Assembly: GCA_023392645.1 (NCBI GenBank)
Contig: JAEVYR010000020.1
Location: 1-6,899 of the forward strand
Length of the DNA stretch: 6,899 nt
Source: Chloroflexota bacterium
Lineage (GTDB): Bacteria; Chloroflexota; Chloroflexia; Thermomicrobiales; UBA6265
Direction: 5' to 3'
Positions 1 through 5,353 of this stretch are shown piece after piece. Each line of letters starts with the position of its first letter. The stretch's first letter is position 1. Made by a program: the position numbers and the translations under genes. The notes under the pieces were generated by a model. It worked only from the letters and a program-made list of their open reading frames with translations. It was not told where the DNA came from and did not search any database.

Positions 1-877
1 GCGTCAACGCGTCGACATCGCGCGGAGAAGTTCGCACCGCGCGGACCACCTCCAGCAGCCCGTCGGCGTCCGTGCGGGCGTTGCTCCAGCGTTCGAGCTG
101 GTCGGCGAGCTCGTCGGCGTCGACCCCGCGCCTCTCAATCGCGGCGGGATCGATCAACCGATCGATCCGGTCGGCGAGATCGTCCAGCAGGCGCCGCACC
201 GAGGCGCCGACATCGCTGCTGGATGTGGGGACCGTCGCCTCGCCCGACACCGTGGGCGCCCAGCTCTCCCACTGCGACGCGCCGTGATGGGACGCCTCCA
301 TCCCGTCACGCCCGTCACGCGCTTCGGGCACGTCCGCCTGGCCGACGGCTTCCCCGTCATCCGAGTCGAGAACCGGATGCGGCTCGGGATCCTGGCCGGC
401 GTCGGTCGCGAACGATTCGGGGGCGGGCCCGGTTGCGGTCGATGCACGCTCGTTCGACCACGACGACCAGGGGGCCTCTGGCGGGGCGGGCGGCTCGTCG
501 TCCGGGGCGTCGCCGGCGGGTGTCTCGGCAACCCCGTCCTCCGCGCCGGGCCAGCTCGCGGCGTACTCCGGCGATTCGGCCGGATCGGCGACGACCGCCG
601 CGGGCTCGACAGGCTCGGCCGGGACGCGCTCGACCTCGCCGGTGGCATCGCCGCTCACGATGGTCGCCCAGGTTGACTCAGAGTCCGGCTGGTCGCTGCT
701 CGGCTCGCCGGGCAGGTCGGTCACGCTCGGCTCCGCGACCGGTTCCACGGCAGCGACCGCCGCGGAGCCGTCGGAGCCGGGAGCGGCGCTAACGGTATCG
801 ACAAGGCGAGCCCCGCAGGAGGTGCAGAACTTCGCGCCCTCGCGCGCGGCCGCGCCGCAGACCGTGCAGTGTGTCAT
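1..877 (-). CDS. Zinc-ribbon protein with long acidic disordered linker (partial, runs off left edge)
   Basis: Read leftward from the ATG at 877-875, the frame is open for 292 codons to the window edge, so the C terminus is missing. Residues 1-22 form a compact zinc ribbon: Cys4-x2-Cys7, then ten residues, then Cys18-x2-Cys21-Gly, as in the zinc-ribbon/DZR families; the four cysteines should hold one zinc ion. Residues of about 25-220 are rich in Pro, Ala, Glu and Asp, are probably disordered, and carry scattered Trp (WSSW, WESW). From about residue 225 the chain becomes charged and helical (RRLLDDLADRIDRLIDP and on), possibly a coiled coil. There is no signal peptide or visible membrane segment, so it is probably cytoplasmic up to the cut. 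The start is supported by GGAGG nine bases upstream (888-892) and by the cysteine motif lying directly behind it. Function unknown; zinc-ribbon proteins of this layout are often scaffolds or membrane-linked regulators, which is only an analogy. Confidence 0.82.
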   Translation of the reverse strand, partial: MTHCTVCGAAAREGAKFCTSCGARLVDTVSAAPGSDGSAAVAAVEPVAEPSVTDLPGEPSSDQPDSESTWATIVSGDATGEVERVPAEPVEPAAVVADPAESPEYAASWPGAEDGVAETPAGDAPDDEPPAPPEAPWSSWSNERASTATGPAPESFATDAGQDPEPHPVLDSDDGEAVGQADVPEARDGRDGMEASHHGASQWESWAPTVSGEATVPTSSSDVGASVRRLLDDLADRIDRLIDPAAIERRGVDADELADQLERWSNARTDADGLLEVVRAVRTSPRDVDALT

Positions 878-930
878 CGTGGTGATCCTCCGTGACCGGG
901 CGGCCGGGCCCGCGCCGCATCCCGTCCTGT

Positions 931-979
931 CGATAGCGATTCGTATCGAGAGTGTACGCGATGCGGTTGGGAGGAAAGG
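931..979 (-). promoter_or_regulatory. Weak candidate promoter with small dyad for the zinc-ribbon gene
   Basis: On the minus strand TACACT (951-956) resembles a -10 box (TAnnnT), about 75 bases before the zinc-ribbon start. No good -35 hexamer lies 16-18 bases upstream. Just downstream is a 5-bp inverted repeat, CGATA (931-935) and TATCG (944-948), where a transcript would begin. Suggestive only. Confidence 0.2.
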
Positions 980-994
980 CCAGGTTTGGACGGA

Positions 995-1015
995 GGGCCG
1001 ACACAGGGCCGGCCC
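995..1015 (-). terminator. Possible weak hairpin downstream of the 38-aa microprotein
   Basis: GGGCCG (995-1000) pairs perfectly with CGGCCC (1010-1015) around a nine-base loop, about 50 bases past the microprotein stop in its direction of transcription. No U-tract follows on the minus strand, so an intrinsic terminator is doubtful. Confidence 0.2.
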
Positions 1016-1066
1016 ACTCATGGAATCACGGATGAAGTATCCGGATACGGTCGCGGGAAAGCCGCC

Positions 1067-1183
1067 TCACGGCCAATTCGGATGCCTCGGCTCGAGCTTG
1101 CGCGAATCCGCGCCGTAGCGGACCGCGAGGATGGGCAGGATCACGAACAGGGCGATGGCGACGAGGATGATCACGAGGTCCAT
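1067..1183 (-). CDS. 38-aa single-pass membrane microprotein with GADSR motif
   Basis: A 38-codon reading frame from ATG (1183-1181) to TGA (1069-1067). Residues 2-21 are one continuous hydrophobic segment (starts MDLVIILVAIALFVILP), long enough to cross the membrane. It is followed by a short soluble tail beginning RYGADSR and ending HPNWP. GGAGAGA ends about five bases before the ATG, a good ribosome site. From memory, very short proteins made of one N-terminal helix and a tail like GxDSR...DW are common and uncharacterised in Actinobacteria and Chloroflexi; this fits that pattern. Topology is probably N-out with the Arg/Lys-rich tail in the cytoplasm. The third codon position is almost always G or C, like the real genes here, which supports coding. 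It is co-oriented with the zinc-ribbon gene 190 bases downstream. Function unknown. Confidence 0.72.
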   Translation of the reverse strand: MDLVIILVAIALFVILPILAVRYGADSRKLEPRHPNWP

Positions 1184-1565
1184 GGCTGTCTCTCCGGGGT
1201 GAGGTGACGTCGTGTGGAACGTGGACCCGGTCAGGCTGCGGTCGGGGCACCGATGAGGGATTCCCGCTCGGTCGAGGACCCGTCACGGTTGCGCGGCACG
1301 GGCGCACCGGACAGCGGCATCATGCGCGTCCCCTGCGCCGAGACGCATCAGTCAAATTACCCAATCGCTGGGGTTGGGCGCGCGCTGCCTGTTGTCTATG
1401 GCGAAGTTGCCGCCGTCGATAGTTCCGCGCGGCGCGACGGACCCTCCCGGCACGGGTGCGCGACGCGAGCGACGCATGCGACAATACGGGGCAGTGCCTG
1501 GGCTCGGGAACACTGGTGCGATGCGTTGGCGCCGAGCGAGCCACGAGTGAGGAAGTACCAACACA
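1184..1565. other. 382-base intergenic region without a convincing gene
   Basis: This lies between the divergently read 38-aa microprotein and the DUF1989 gene, so it should contain promoters for both. I find no good -35/-10 pair. GACAAT (1480-1485, plus) is -10-like but has no partner. Structures seen: CCGTCG (1413-1418) against CGACGG (1435-1440), a 6-bp stem with a GC-palindromic loop, and CCCAA (1360-1364) against TTGGG (1374-1378). A 30-codon minus frame (1231-1323, ATG-ATG to TGA) with a GGGGA a few bases upstream is possible but has no recognisable features. Long frames crossing the region on both strands look like GC-driven artefacts. Confidence 0.5.
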
Positions 1566-2231
1566 ATGACGAATGTACTGGTCGGTCAGCGCGCCATCGC
1601 CTCCCGGCAGCTCGCCAGCGGCGAGGGCGCCGCGTTCGAGGTGAATGCCGGGCAGCTCGTGCAGATCATCGATTTGAACGGCGGCCAGGTGGCCAGCATG
1701 GTGGCATTCGCCGGCCGTGGTCGCAACGAGGCGCTTTCGACGTCGGCGACGTTGACGCTCAACGCGTCGCTCACCCTCAAGGCGGGCAGCCAGCTCTACA
1801 GCGACGCCTGCGAGGCGATGTTCGAGGTGGTCGAGGACCCGGTGGGCCGTCACGACCTGCTGACGATGCCGACGCCGGGCGACGCGAAAACCACCGCGGC
1901 GAAGGAACTGGTGACGACGTGGGAAGCGCTGCGTGACGCGGCCGAGGACGCCGGGCTCTTCCGCCCCGGGCTGCCGGCGCCGGTGAACTTCTTCAAGCAC
2001 GTGGTGGTCAAGCAGCGCGGCGAGATCGAGGTGCGCGATCCGTTTTCCGAGCGCAACGACGCGATCCTGCTGCGGGCGCTGAAGGACTCGCTGATCGTGG
2101 TCGCCAACGCCCGGAAGGAGAAGAAGCCGGGCATCTCGATCGCGCCGGGCCGCAACGAAACGCCGGGGAACATCCTCGTGCGCGTCTACAAGAGCATCTT
2201 TCCCGAAAACGGCCACGCCGCCGAGTCGTAG
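1566..2231 (+). CDS. DUF1989 / urea-carboxylase-associated-type protein, Cys-poor variant
   Basis: A 221-aa protein covering about one DUF1989 (UAAP-type) domain. Family features visible: an N-terminal segment leading to VNAGQLVQIIDLNGGQVAS (residues 26-44), the GRHDLL stretch (94-99) with the usual His-Asp, PAPVNFFKHVVV (138-148), and the DPFSERNDAILLRALKDSLIVVA stretch (158-180) corresponding to the family's DP-S-xGD-V-LRA-D-VV region. Known relatives accompany urea amidolyase or urea carboxylase and often carry several conserved cysteines; their biochemical role is poorly known. Here the only cysteine is Cys82, and the places after HD and after VVA where relatives have Cys are filled by other residues. 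The charged tail is unremarkable; no signal peptide, so cytoplasmic. The ATG is preceded by AGGAAG (about ten bases). No urea-metabolism gene is in the window, so a urea role is unsupported. Confidence 0.82.
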   Translation: MTNVLVGQRAIASRQLASGEGAAFEVNAGQLVQIIDLNGGQVASMVAFAGRGRNEALSTSATLTLNASLTLKAGSQLYSDACEAMFEVVEDPVGRHDLLTMPTPGDAKTTAAKELVTTWEALRDAAEDAGLFRPGLPAPVNFFKHVVVKQRGEIEVRDPFSERNDAILLRALKDSLIVVANARKEKKPGISIAPGRNETPGNILVRVYKSIFPENGHAAES

Positions 2232-2257
2232 GGACAGCCTTCGCCAGCGATGGCAAC

Positions 2258-2290
2258 GCCGTGGGGGCGCCGACACGACGCCCTCACGGC
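2258..2290. terminator. Strong 12-bp hairpin between convergent genes
   Basis: Bases 2258-2269 pair with 2279-2290 over 12 bp (11 Watson-Crick pairs and one G-U), with a nine-base loop. The stem starts GCCGTG and closes CACGGC. It lies 26 bases after the DUF1989 stop and 8 bases after the stop of the minus-strand microprotein, exactly where a shared bidirectional terminator would be. There is no T-tract on either side, so termination may be factor-assisted, or the hairpin may protect 3' ends. Confidence 0.6.
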
Positions 2291-2298
2291 TCCGGAAT

Positions 2299-2421
2299 TC
2301 AGAACAGCACGACCACCAGGATCGCCACCACGGCCAGCGACAGGAACAGCACCAGCATCACCGCCGAGACGTCCTGCTGGCGGAAGATGCGTCCCCATTC
2401 GGTCTTCGTGATCCGCTCCAT
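2299..2421 (-). CDS. 40-aa C-terminally anchored membrane microprotein
   Basis: A 40-codon frame from ATG (2421-2419) to TGA (2301-2299). The first 18 residues are polar and basic (starts MERITKTEWGRIFRQQD); residues 19-40 are an unbroken hydrophobic helix (VMLVLFLSLAVVAILVVVLF) that ends the protein. By the positive-inside rule the N terminus should be cytoplasmic. GGAGAAA just before the ATG is a good ribosome site. Codon third positions are nearly all G or C and the hydrophobic run has no break, which is unlikely by chance. It converges with the DUF1989 gene across the strong hairpin and diverges from the haem operon, with 147 bases between it and hemH for opposing promoters. I do not recognise a family. 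The size and layout recall small accessory subunits of membrane complexes, but nothing here names a partner. Confidence 0.75.
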   Translation of the reverse strand: MERITKTEWGRIFRQQDVSAVMLVLFLSLAVVAILVVVLF

Positions 2422-2522
2422 CGTTTCTCCGATCGCTCGCCCGCGAGATTGCCGGGACTCCCCCGACACACCGCCCGCGGGAAATGTGGTAACCCTGATG
2501 CCGGTTGACTGCTGTCTGTCGC

Positions 2523-2544
2523 GGTCGCCGGCTCACTGGCGACC
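2523..2544 (+). promoter_or_regulatory. Hairpin in the hemH leader
   Basis: GGTCGCC (2523-2529) pairs perfectly with GGCGACC (2538-2544); a further G-T pair can close the loop to six bases. It ends 24 bases before the hemH ATG. Just downstream, GGAA (2551-2554), part of the only purine-rich ribosome site, can pair with TTCC (2558-2561). The leader could therefore influence translation; no known haem riboswitch is recognisable. Confidence 0.35.
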
Positions 2545-2568
2545 CGCCCCGGAAAGGTTCCTTCCTCT

Positions 2569-3531
2569 ATGTCGCACGACTCCGTCGCGCCGTCCGACGC
2601 GACGCATCACCTCCTGATTATGGCCTACGGCGGCCCCGACAAGCTCGAGGATGTCCGGCCCTACCTGCTCGATGTCCGCAACTACCGGCCCACGTCGGAA
2701 GAAATCATCGCGGAGATCACCGACCGCTATGCCCAGATCGGCGGCCGCTCGCCGATCCTCGAGTTGACCCAGGCCGAGGCCGCCGGCATGGAGCAGGCCC
2801 TCAACGACCTCGCCGGCGAGGGCGAGCGTTGGAAGGTCTGGCTCGGCATGCGCCACTGGCACCCCTTCATCAAGGACGTGCTCGGCGAGATGGGCGAGGC
2901 CGGCGTCGAGCGCGCCGTCGGGCTGGTGATGGCGCCGCACTACTCGTCGATGAGCATCGGCGCCTACTTCAAACGGGCGGAGGAGGCCGAGTCCGGCATC
3001 GAGCTGGCGCCGGTCGAGAGCTGGAACCTCAATCCCGGCTACCTCTCCGCGCTCCACGAGCGCATCGCGGATGCGCTGGAGAAGTTCCCGGCCGAGGAGC
3101 GGCGCGATGTCCCGATCATCTTCACCGCCCACAGCCTGCCGGAGCGCATTCTCGAACACGGCGACCCCTACCCCGACGAGCTGCGCGCCACGGTCGACGC
3201 GCTTGTCGAGAACCTGCCAGGACGGGAGTGGCACTGGGCCTACCAGAGTGCGGCCATGACCGCCGATCCGTGGCTCGGCCCCGATGCCGGCGAGGTGATC
3301 AAGCAGCTGCACGACGAGGGGAAGACCAACATCCTCATCTGCCCGATCGGGTTTATCTGCGAGCACGTCGAGATCCTCTTCGACATCGACATCGAGTACC
3401 AGCAGCTCGCGAAACAGCTGGGCGTGCATCTGGAACGGATCGAGATGCTCAACGACCACCCGCTGATGCTCGCCGGGCTGGCGCAGGTCGCGCGCGGACG
3501 CGCCGCCGATGCCGGCTGGCTCACGGCGTAA
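2569..3531 (+). CDS. hemH: Ferrochelatase, probably the coproporphyrin type (HemH/CpfC)
   Basis: A 320-aa class I ferrochelatase that inserts Fe2+ into a porphyrin in the last part of haem synthesis. Residues 14-23 (HLLIMAYGGP) start the first domain; DRYAQIGGRSPI (52-63) and GLVMAPHYSS (118-127) are family signatures. The catalytic His is H188 in TAHSLPE, and the conserved Glu is E268 in GFICEHVEILFD. Length and sequence match the soluble Bacillus subtilis type (about 310 aa), with no C-terminal membrane or [2Fe-2S] cysteine extension. Tyr20 sits where B. subtilis has Tyr13, the haem-iron ligand typical of coproporphyrin ferrochelatases; the human enzyme has Met there. This favours coproporphyrin III as substrate (inference). 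The ATG is preceded by GGAAAGG at a rather long spacing of 11 bases. The hemY-type oxidase follows after 27 bases, so the two are probably co-transcribed. Confidence 0.95.
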   Translation: MSHDSVAPSDATHHLLIMAYGGPDKLEDVRPYLLDVRNYRPTSEEIIAEITDRYAQIGGRSPILELTQAEAAGMEQALNDLAGEGERWKVWLGMRHWHPFIKDVLGEMGEAGVERAVGLVMAPHYSSMSIGAYFKRAEEAESGIELAPVESWNLNPGYLSALHERIADALEKFPAEERRDVPIIFTAHSLPERILEHGDPYPDELRATVDALVENLPGREWHWAYQSAAMTADPWLGPDAGEVIKQLHDEGKTNILICPIGFICEHVEILFDIDIEYQQLAKQLGVHLERIEMLNDHPLMLAGLAQVARGRAADAGWLTA

Positions 3532-3558
3532 CGTCATTCGGAAGTCGCAGGGACATTC

Positions 3559-4995
3559 ATGGGGAAGCACATCCTCGTCATCGGCGGCGGCATCACCGGG
3601 CTGGCGGCGGCACACCGCCTCATCACCCAGCATCCGGAGCTCACGGTCACGCTCGTAGAGCGGGACGACCGCCTCGGCGGCAAGATCCTCACCGTCGACG
3701 CCGAGGGTTACACCCTCGAAGGTGGCCCGGATTCGATGCTCGGCAGCAAGCCGCGCGGCATCGGGCTCGCGCGCGAGCTGGGCCTTGACGATCGCCTGAT
3801 CGGCCCGACTGAGGCGAACCGGCGCTCGTTCGTGTTGCGCCGGGGCAAGCTGCACCGCATCCCCGAAGGGCTGACCGGGCTGGTGCCGACGAAGCTCAAG
3901 CCGCTGGCGAAGTCGTCGCTGATCTCGCCGCTCGGCAAGGCGCGGATGCTCGGCGACTTCGTCCGCAAGCCCCGCCGTGACGACGCCGACGAGTCGCTGG
4001 AGGCGTTCATGTCGCGCCGCCTCGGCAGAGAGGTCTACGCCAACCTGATCGAGCCGCTGATGGCCGGCATCTACGCCGGCGACGGCTCGGCGCTGTCGCT
4101 CGAAGCGACGTTCCCGCAGCTCCGGCAGGCCGAGCGCGAGCACGGCGGTCTCATCAGGGGCGTGCTGGCGCAACGAGCCAAGGCGGCGCCGGCGACGAAC
4201 GGGACGCGACCCGGATTCATCACCTTCCAGTCCGGGTTGCGGGAGATCGTCGAGGCGCTGTCCACCGACATCCGCGCACGCGGCGGGGACATCCGGCTGG
4301 GCGCGGCCGTTTCGCTGCTGGAGCGGTGCGAGACCGGCTACCGGGTGACGATCGACCGCGATCGAGGCCCGGAGACGATGCGCGTCGATGGGGTCATCGT
4401 CGCGACGCAGGCATGGGCCGCGGCGCCACTGCTCGACGGGCTCGATCGGGCCGCCGCGCTCGCGCTCGAGGCGATTCCGCACGTGTCCAGCGCCATCGTC
4501 GCGCTCGGGTTCGACGACCCGACGGTGGCGGAGCGCCTGCGGGGGTTCGGCTACGTGGTGCCGCGCGCCGAGAAGCGCGCCGTGATGGCGATGACGTGGC
4601 TCTCGTCGAAATGGGCCGGGCGCGCGCCGGAGGGGAAGGCGCTGATTCGCGCGTTCGTCGGCCGCGCCGGGCAGCAGGAGCTGCTGGAGCGTCCCGACGA
4701 CGACCTGGTCGCGATCGTCCGGCGAGAACTGGCCGAGGTGCTGGGCATCGACGCGGAACCGGAGCTGGTGAAGGTGTTCCGGTGGGACGGCGGCATGCCG
4801 CAGTACGCGCTGGGGCACCTGGAGCGGGTCGCGGTGATCGAGGACGCGGTGTCGCGCCTGCCGGGTCTGGCAGTGGCGGGCAACATGCTGCGCGGGGTCG
4901 GGCTGCCCGACTGCATCGCCTCCGGCGAGCGGGCGGCGGACGCCGTCGCGGCAAACGTTCTCGCGCGGGCGCCGCTGGAGGCATCTCGCGTGTAG
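3559..4995 (+). CDS. hemY: FAD-dependent protoporphyrinogen/coproporphyrinogen oxidase (HemY/CgoX)
   Basis: A 478-aa flavoprotein of the HemY family that oxidises a porphyrinogen to its porphyrin with O2, removing six electrons. The FAD-binding Rossmann start is VIGGGITGLAAAHRL (7-21), followed by the ribose-binding acid E34 and the RLGGKI turn (38-43). EGGPDSM (54-60) and the FITFQSGL stretch (220-227) are typical, and the C-terminal FAD signature is NMLRGVGLPDCIASGERAADAV (442-463). Length is usual for the family; no membrane segment is apparent. The ATG has AGGGA five bases upstream. Standing directly behind a Tyr-type ferrochelatase, it is more likely the coproporphyrinogen-to-coproporphyrin oxidase (CgoX) than a protoporphyrinogen oxidase. 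The decarboxylase of that route (ChdC/HemQ) is not in the window, so the assignment rests on the ferrochelatase. Transcription is probably from a promoter before hemH. Confidence 0.94.
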   Translation: MGKHILVIGGGITGLAAAHRLITQHPELTVTLVERDDRLGGKILTVDAEGYTLEGGPDSMLGSKPRGIGLARELGLDDRLIGPTEANRRSFVLRRGKLHRIPEGLTGLVPTKLKPLAKSSLISPLGKARMLGDFVRKPRRDDADESLEAFMSRRLGREVYANLIEPLMAGIYAGDGSALSLEATFPQLRQAEREHGGLIRGVLAQRAKAAPATNGTRPGFITFQSGLREIVEALSTDIRARGGDIRLGAAVSLLERCETGYRVTIDRDRGPETMRVDGVIVATQAWAAAPLLDGLDRAAALALEAIPHVSSAIVALGFDDPTVAERLRGFGYVVPRAEKRAVMAMTWLSSKWAGRAPEGKALIRAFVGRAGQQELLERPDDDLVAIVRRELAEVLGIDAEPELVKVFRWDGGMPQYALGHLERVAVIEDAVSRLPGLAVAGNMLRGVGLPDCIASGERAADAVAANVLARAPLEASRV

Positions 4996-5008
4996 CCAGG
5001 AATTGGCT
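4994..5008 (+). terminator. Weak hairpin at the end of hemY
   Basis: AGCCA (4994-4998) and TGGCT (5004-5008) form a 5-bp stem with a five-base loop overlapping the hemY stop codon, with a GC palindrome (GGGCATGCCC) just after. There is no T-tract, so it is a poor terminator candidate. Confidence 0.2.
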
Positions 5009-5115
5009 GTCGGGCATGCCCCAGGCCGGTTTCTGCGATGCCGGAGGTCCTGACGATCGTGCGGCGGCGAGCCACCGCGTCGCCCGTGTGCCCGAGACAC
5101 ATTATCTCCCTGTTA

Positions 5116-5130
5116 TGACAATCATTATTG
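5116..5130. promoter_or_regulatory. Fur-family-like inverted repeat (7-1-7)
   Basis: TGACAATCATTATTG matches the Bacillus-type Fur box TGATAATnATTATCA at 11 of 14 defined positions, and the flanking 19 bases match the E. coli Fur consensus at 14 positions by my count. Its core is a dyad, ACAAT-4-ATTGT. Such a sequence is rare by chance in this GC-rich DNA. It lies 120 bases past the haem operon and 223 bases before the serine-hydrolase ATG. A weak promoter TTATCT (5102-5107)/TATTGT (5126-5131) would overlap it. Which gene it would control is unclear. Confidence 0.35.
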
Positions 5131-5236
5131 TGAATGCGGATCAGCGTCAGTTGATCGCTTCTTTCTGCTCGGCGAACGCCCGGCCGTAACGTCGGGCATA
5201 TGTCTTCTGCTGAACCCCATGACTTTCGGGCACATC

Positions 5237-5266
5237 TTGTCGCGGAGGACGCGGCGTGCGTAGCAT
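5237..5266 (+). promoter_or_regulatory. Candidate promoter for the serine hydrolase
   Basis: TTGTCG (-35-like, 4/6) and TAGCAT (-10-like, 4/6) are 18 bases apart, giving a leader of about 80 bases before the ATG at 5354. Weak on its own, but the dyad directly downstream adds some weight. Confidence 0.3.
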
Positions 5267-5267
5267 A

Positions 5268-5292
5268 GTGTGTACGGACACTCTGTACATAC
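5268..5292. promoter_or_regulatory. Operator-like dyad just past the candidate promoter
   Basis: GTGTGTAC (5268-5275) can pair with GTACATAC (5285-5292), eight pairs with one G-T, around a nine-base spacer. It would cover the transcription start of the candidate promoter, as a repressor site or a leader hairpin would. I cannot match it to a known regulator; it is not a clear BlaI/MecI site. Confidence 0.35.
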
Positions 5293-5353
5293 AGGGTGCC
5301 AGCGCAACCGGGGCCGTCGCGATCCCCACGTTCCTGCCCGGCGGAGTGCCACC

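Larger units (their letters stand above)
4996..5353. other. 358-base intergenic region with an A+T-rich island
   Basis: It separates hemY from the serine hydrolase. About bases 5098-5135 are markedly A+T-rich against the GC-rich surroundings and hold a Fur-like palindrome. Further right are a possible promoter and an overlapping dyad. I find no supported gene: a 24-codon plus frame (5115-5189) lacks a ribosome site, and a 47-codon minus frame (5147-5290) lacks one too and has relaxed third-codon use. No tRNA or recognisable structured RNA. Confidence 0.5.

Noticed and set aside
1231..1323. 30-codon minus frame upstream of the 38-aa microprotein
   Set aside because: A plausible GGGGA precedes an ATG-ATG start, but there is no hydrophobic segment, motif or other support, and 30 codons is not significant at this GC content.
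1214..1936. 240-codon plus frame running from the intergenic region into DUF1989
   Set aside because: Overlaps the DUF1989 gene in another frame; composition is Arg/Gly-rich and there is no ribosome site.
1320..2276. 318-codon minus frame opposite the DUF1989 gene
   Set aside because: Opposite a gene with clear family motifs, with an Arg-rich composition typical of a shadow.
2533..5100. 855-codon open frame on the minus strand opposite hemH and hemY
   Set aside because: Antisense to two well-supported haem genes; GC-rich codons rarely give stops on the opposite strand. The translation is Arg/His/Asp-rich and has no recognisable domain.
4551..5102. 183-codon minus frame with AGGGAG near its start
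   Set aside because: The ribosome-like sequence is only three to four bases from the ATG, and the frame runs antisense into hemY with Arg/Ser/Ala-rich translation.
5115..5189. 24-codon plus frame starting MTIIIVNADQRQL
   Set aside because: No ribosome site (pyrimidine-rich upstream) and it lies on the Fur-like dyad; more likely regulatory DNA.
5147..5290. 47-codon minus frame ending RRYGRAFAEQKEAIN
   Set aside because: The protein ending looks natural, but no ribosome site precedes any start and third-codon G+C is only about 58% by my count, far below the real genes.
5270..5353. Upstream GTG start for the serine hydrolase
   Set aside because: It would put 28 Arg/His-rich residues before a good signal peptide and begin inside the operator-like dyad; the ATG at 5354 has its own ribosome site.
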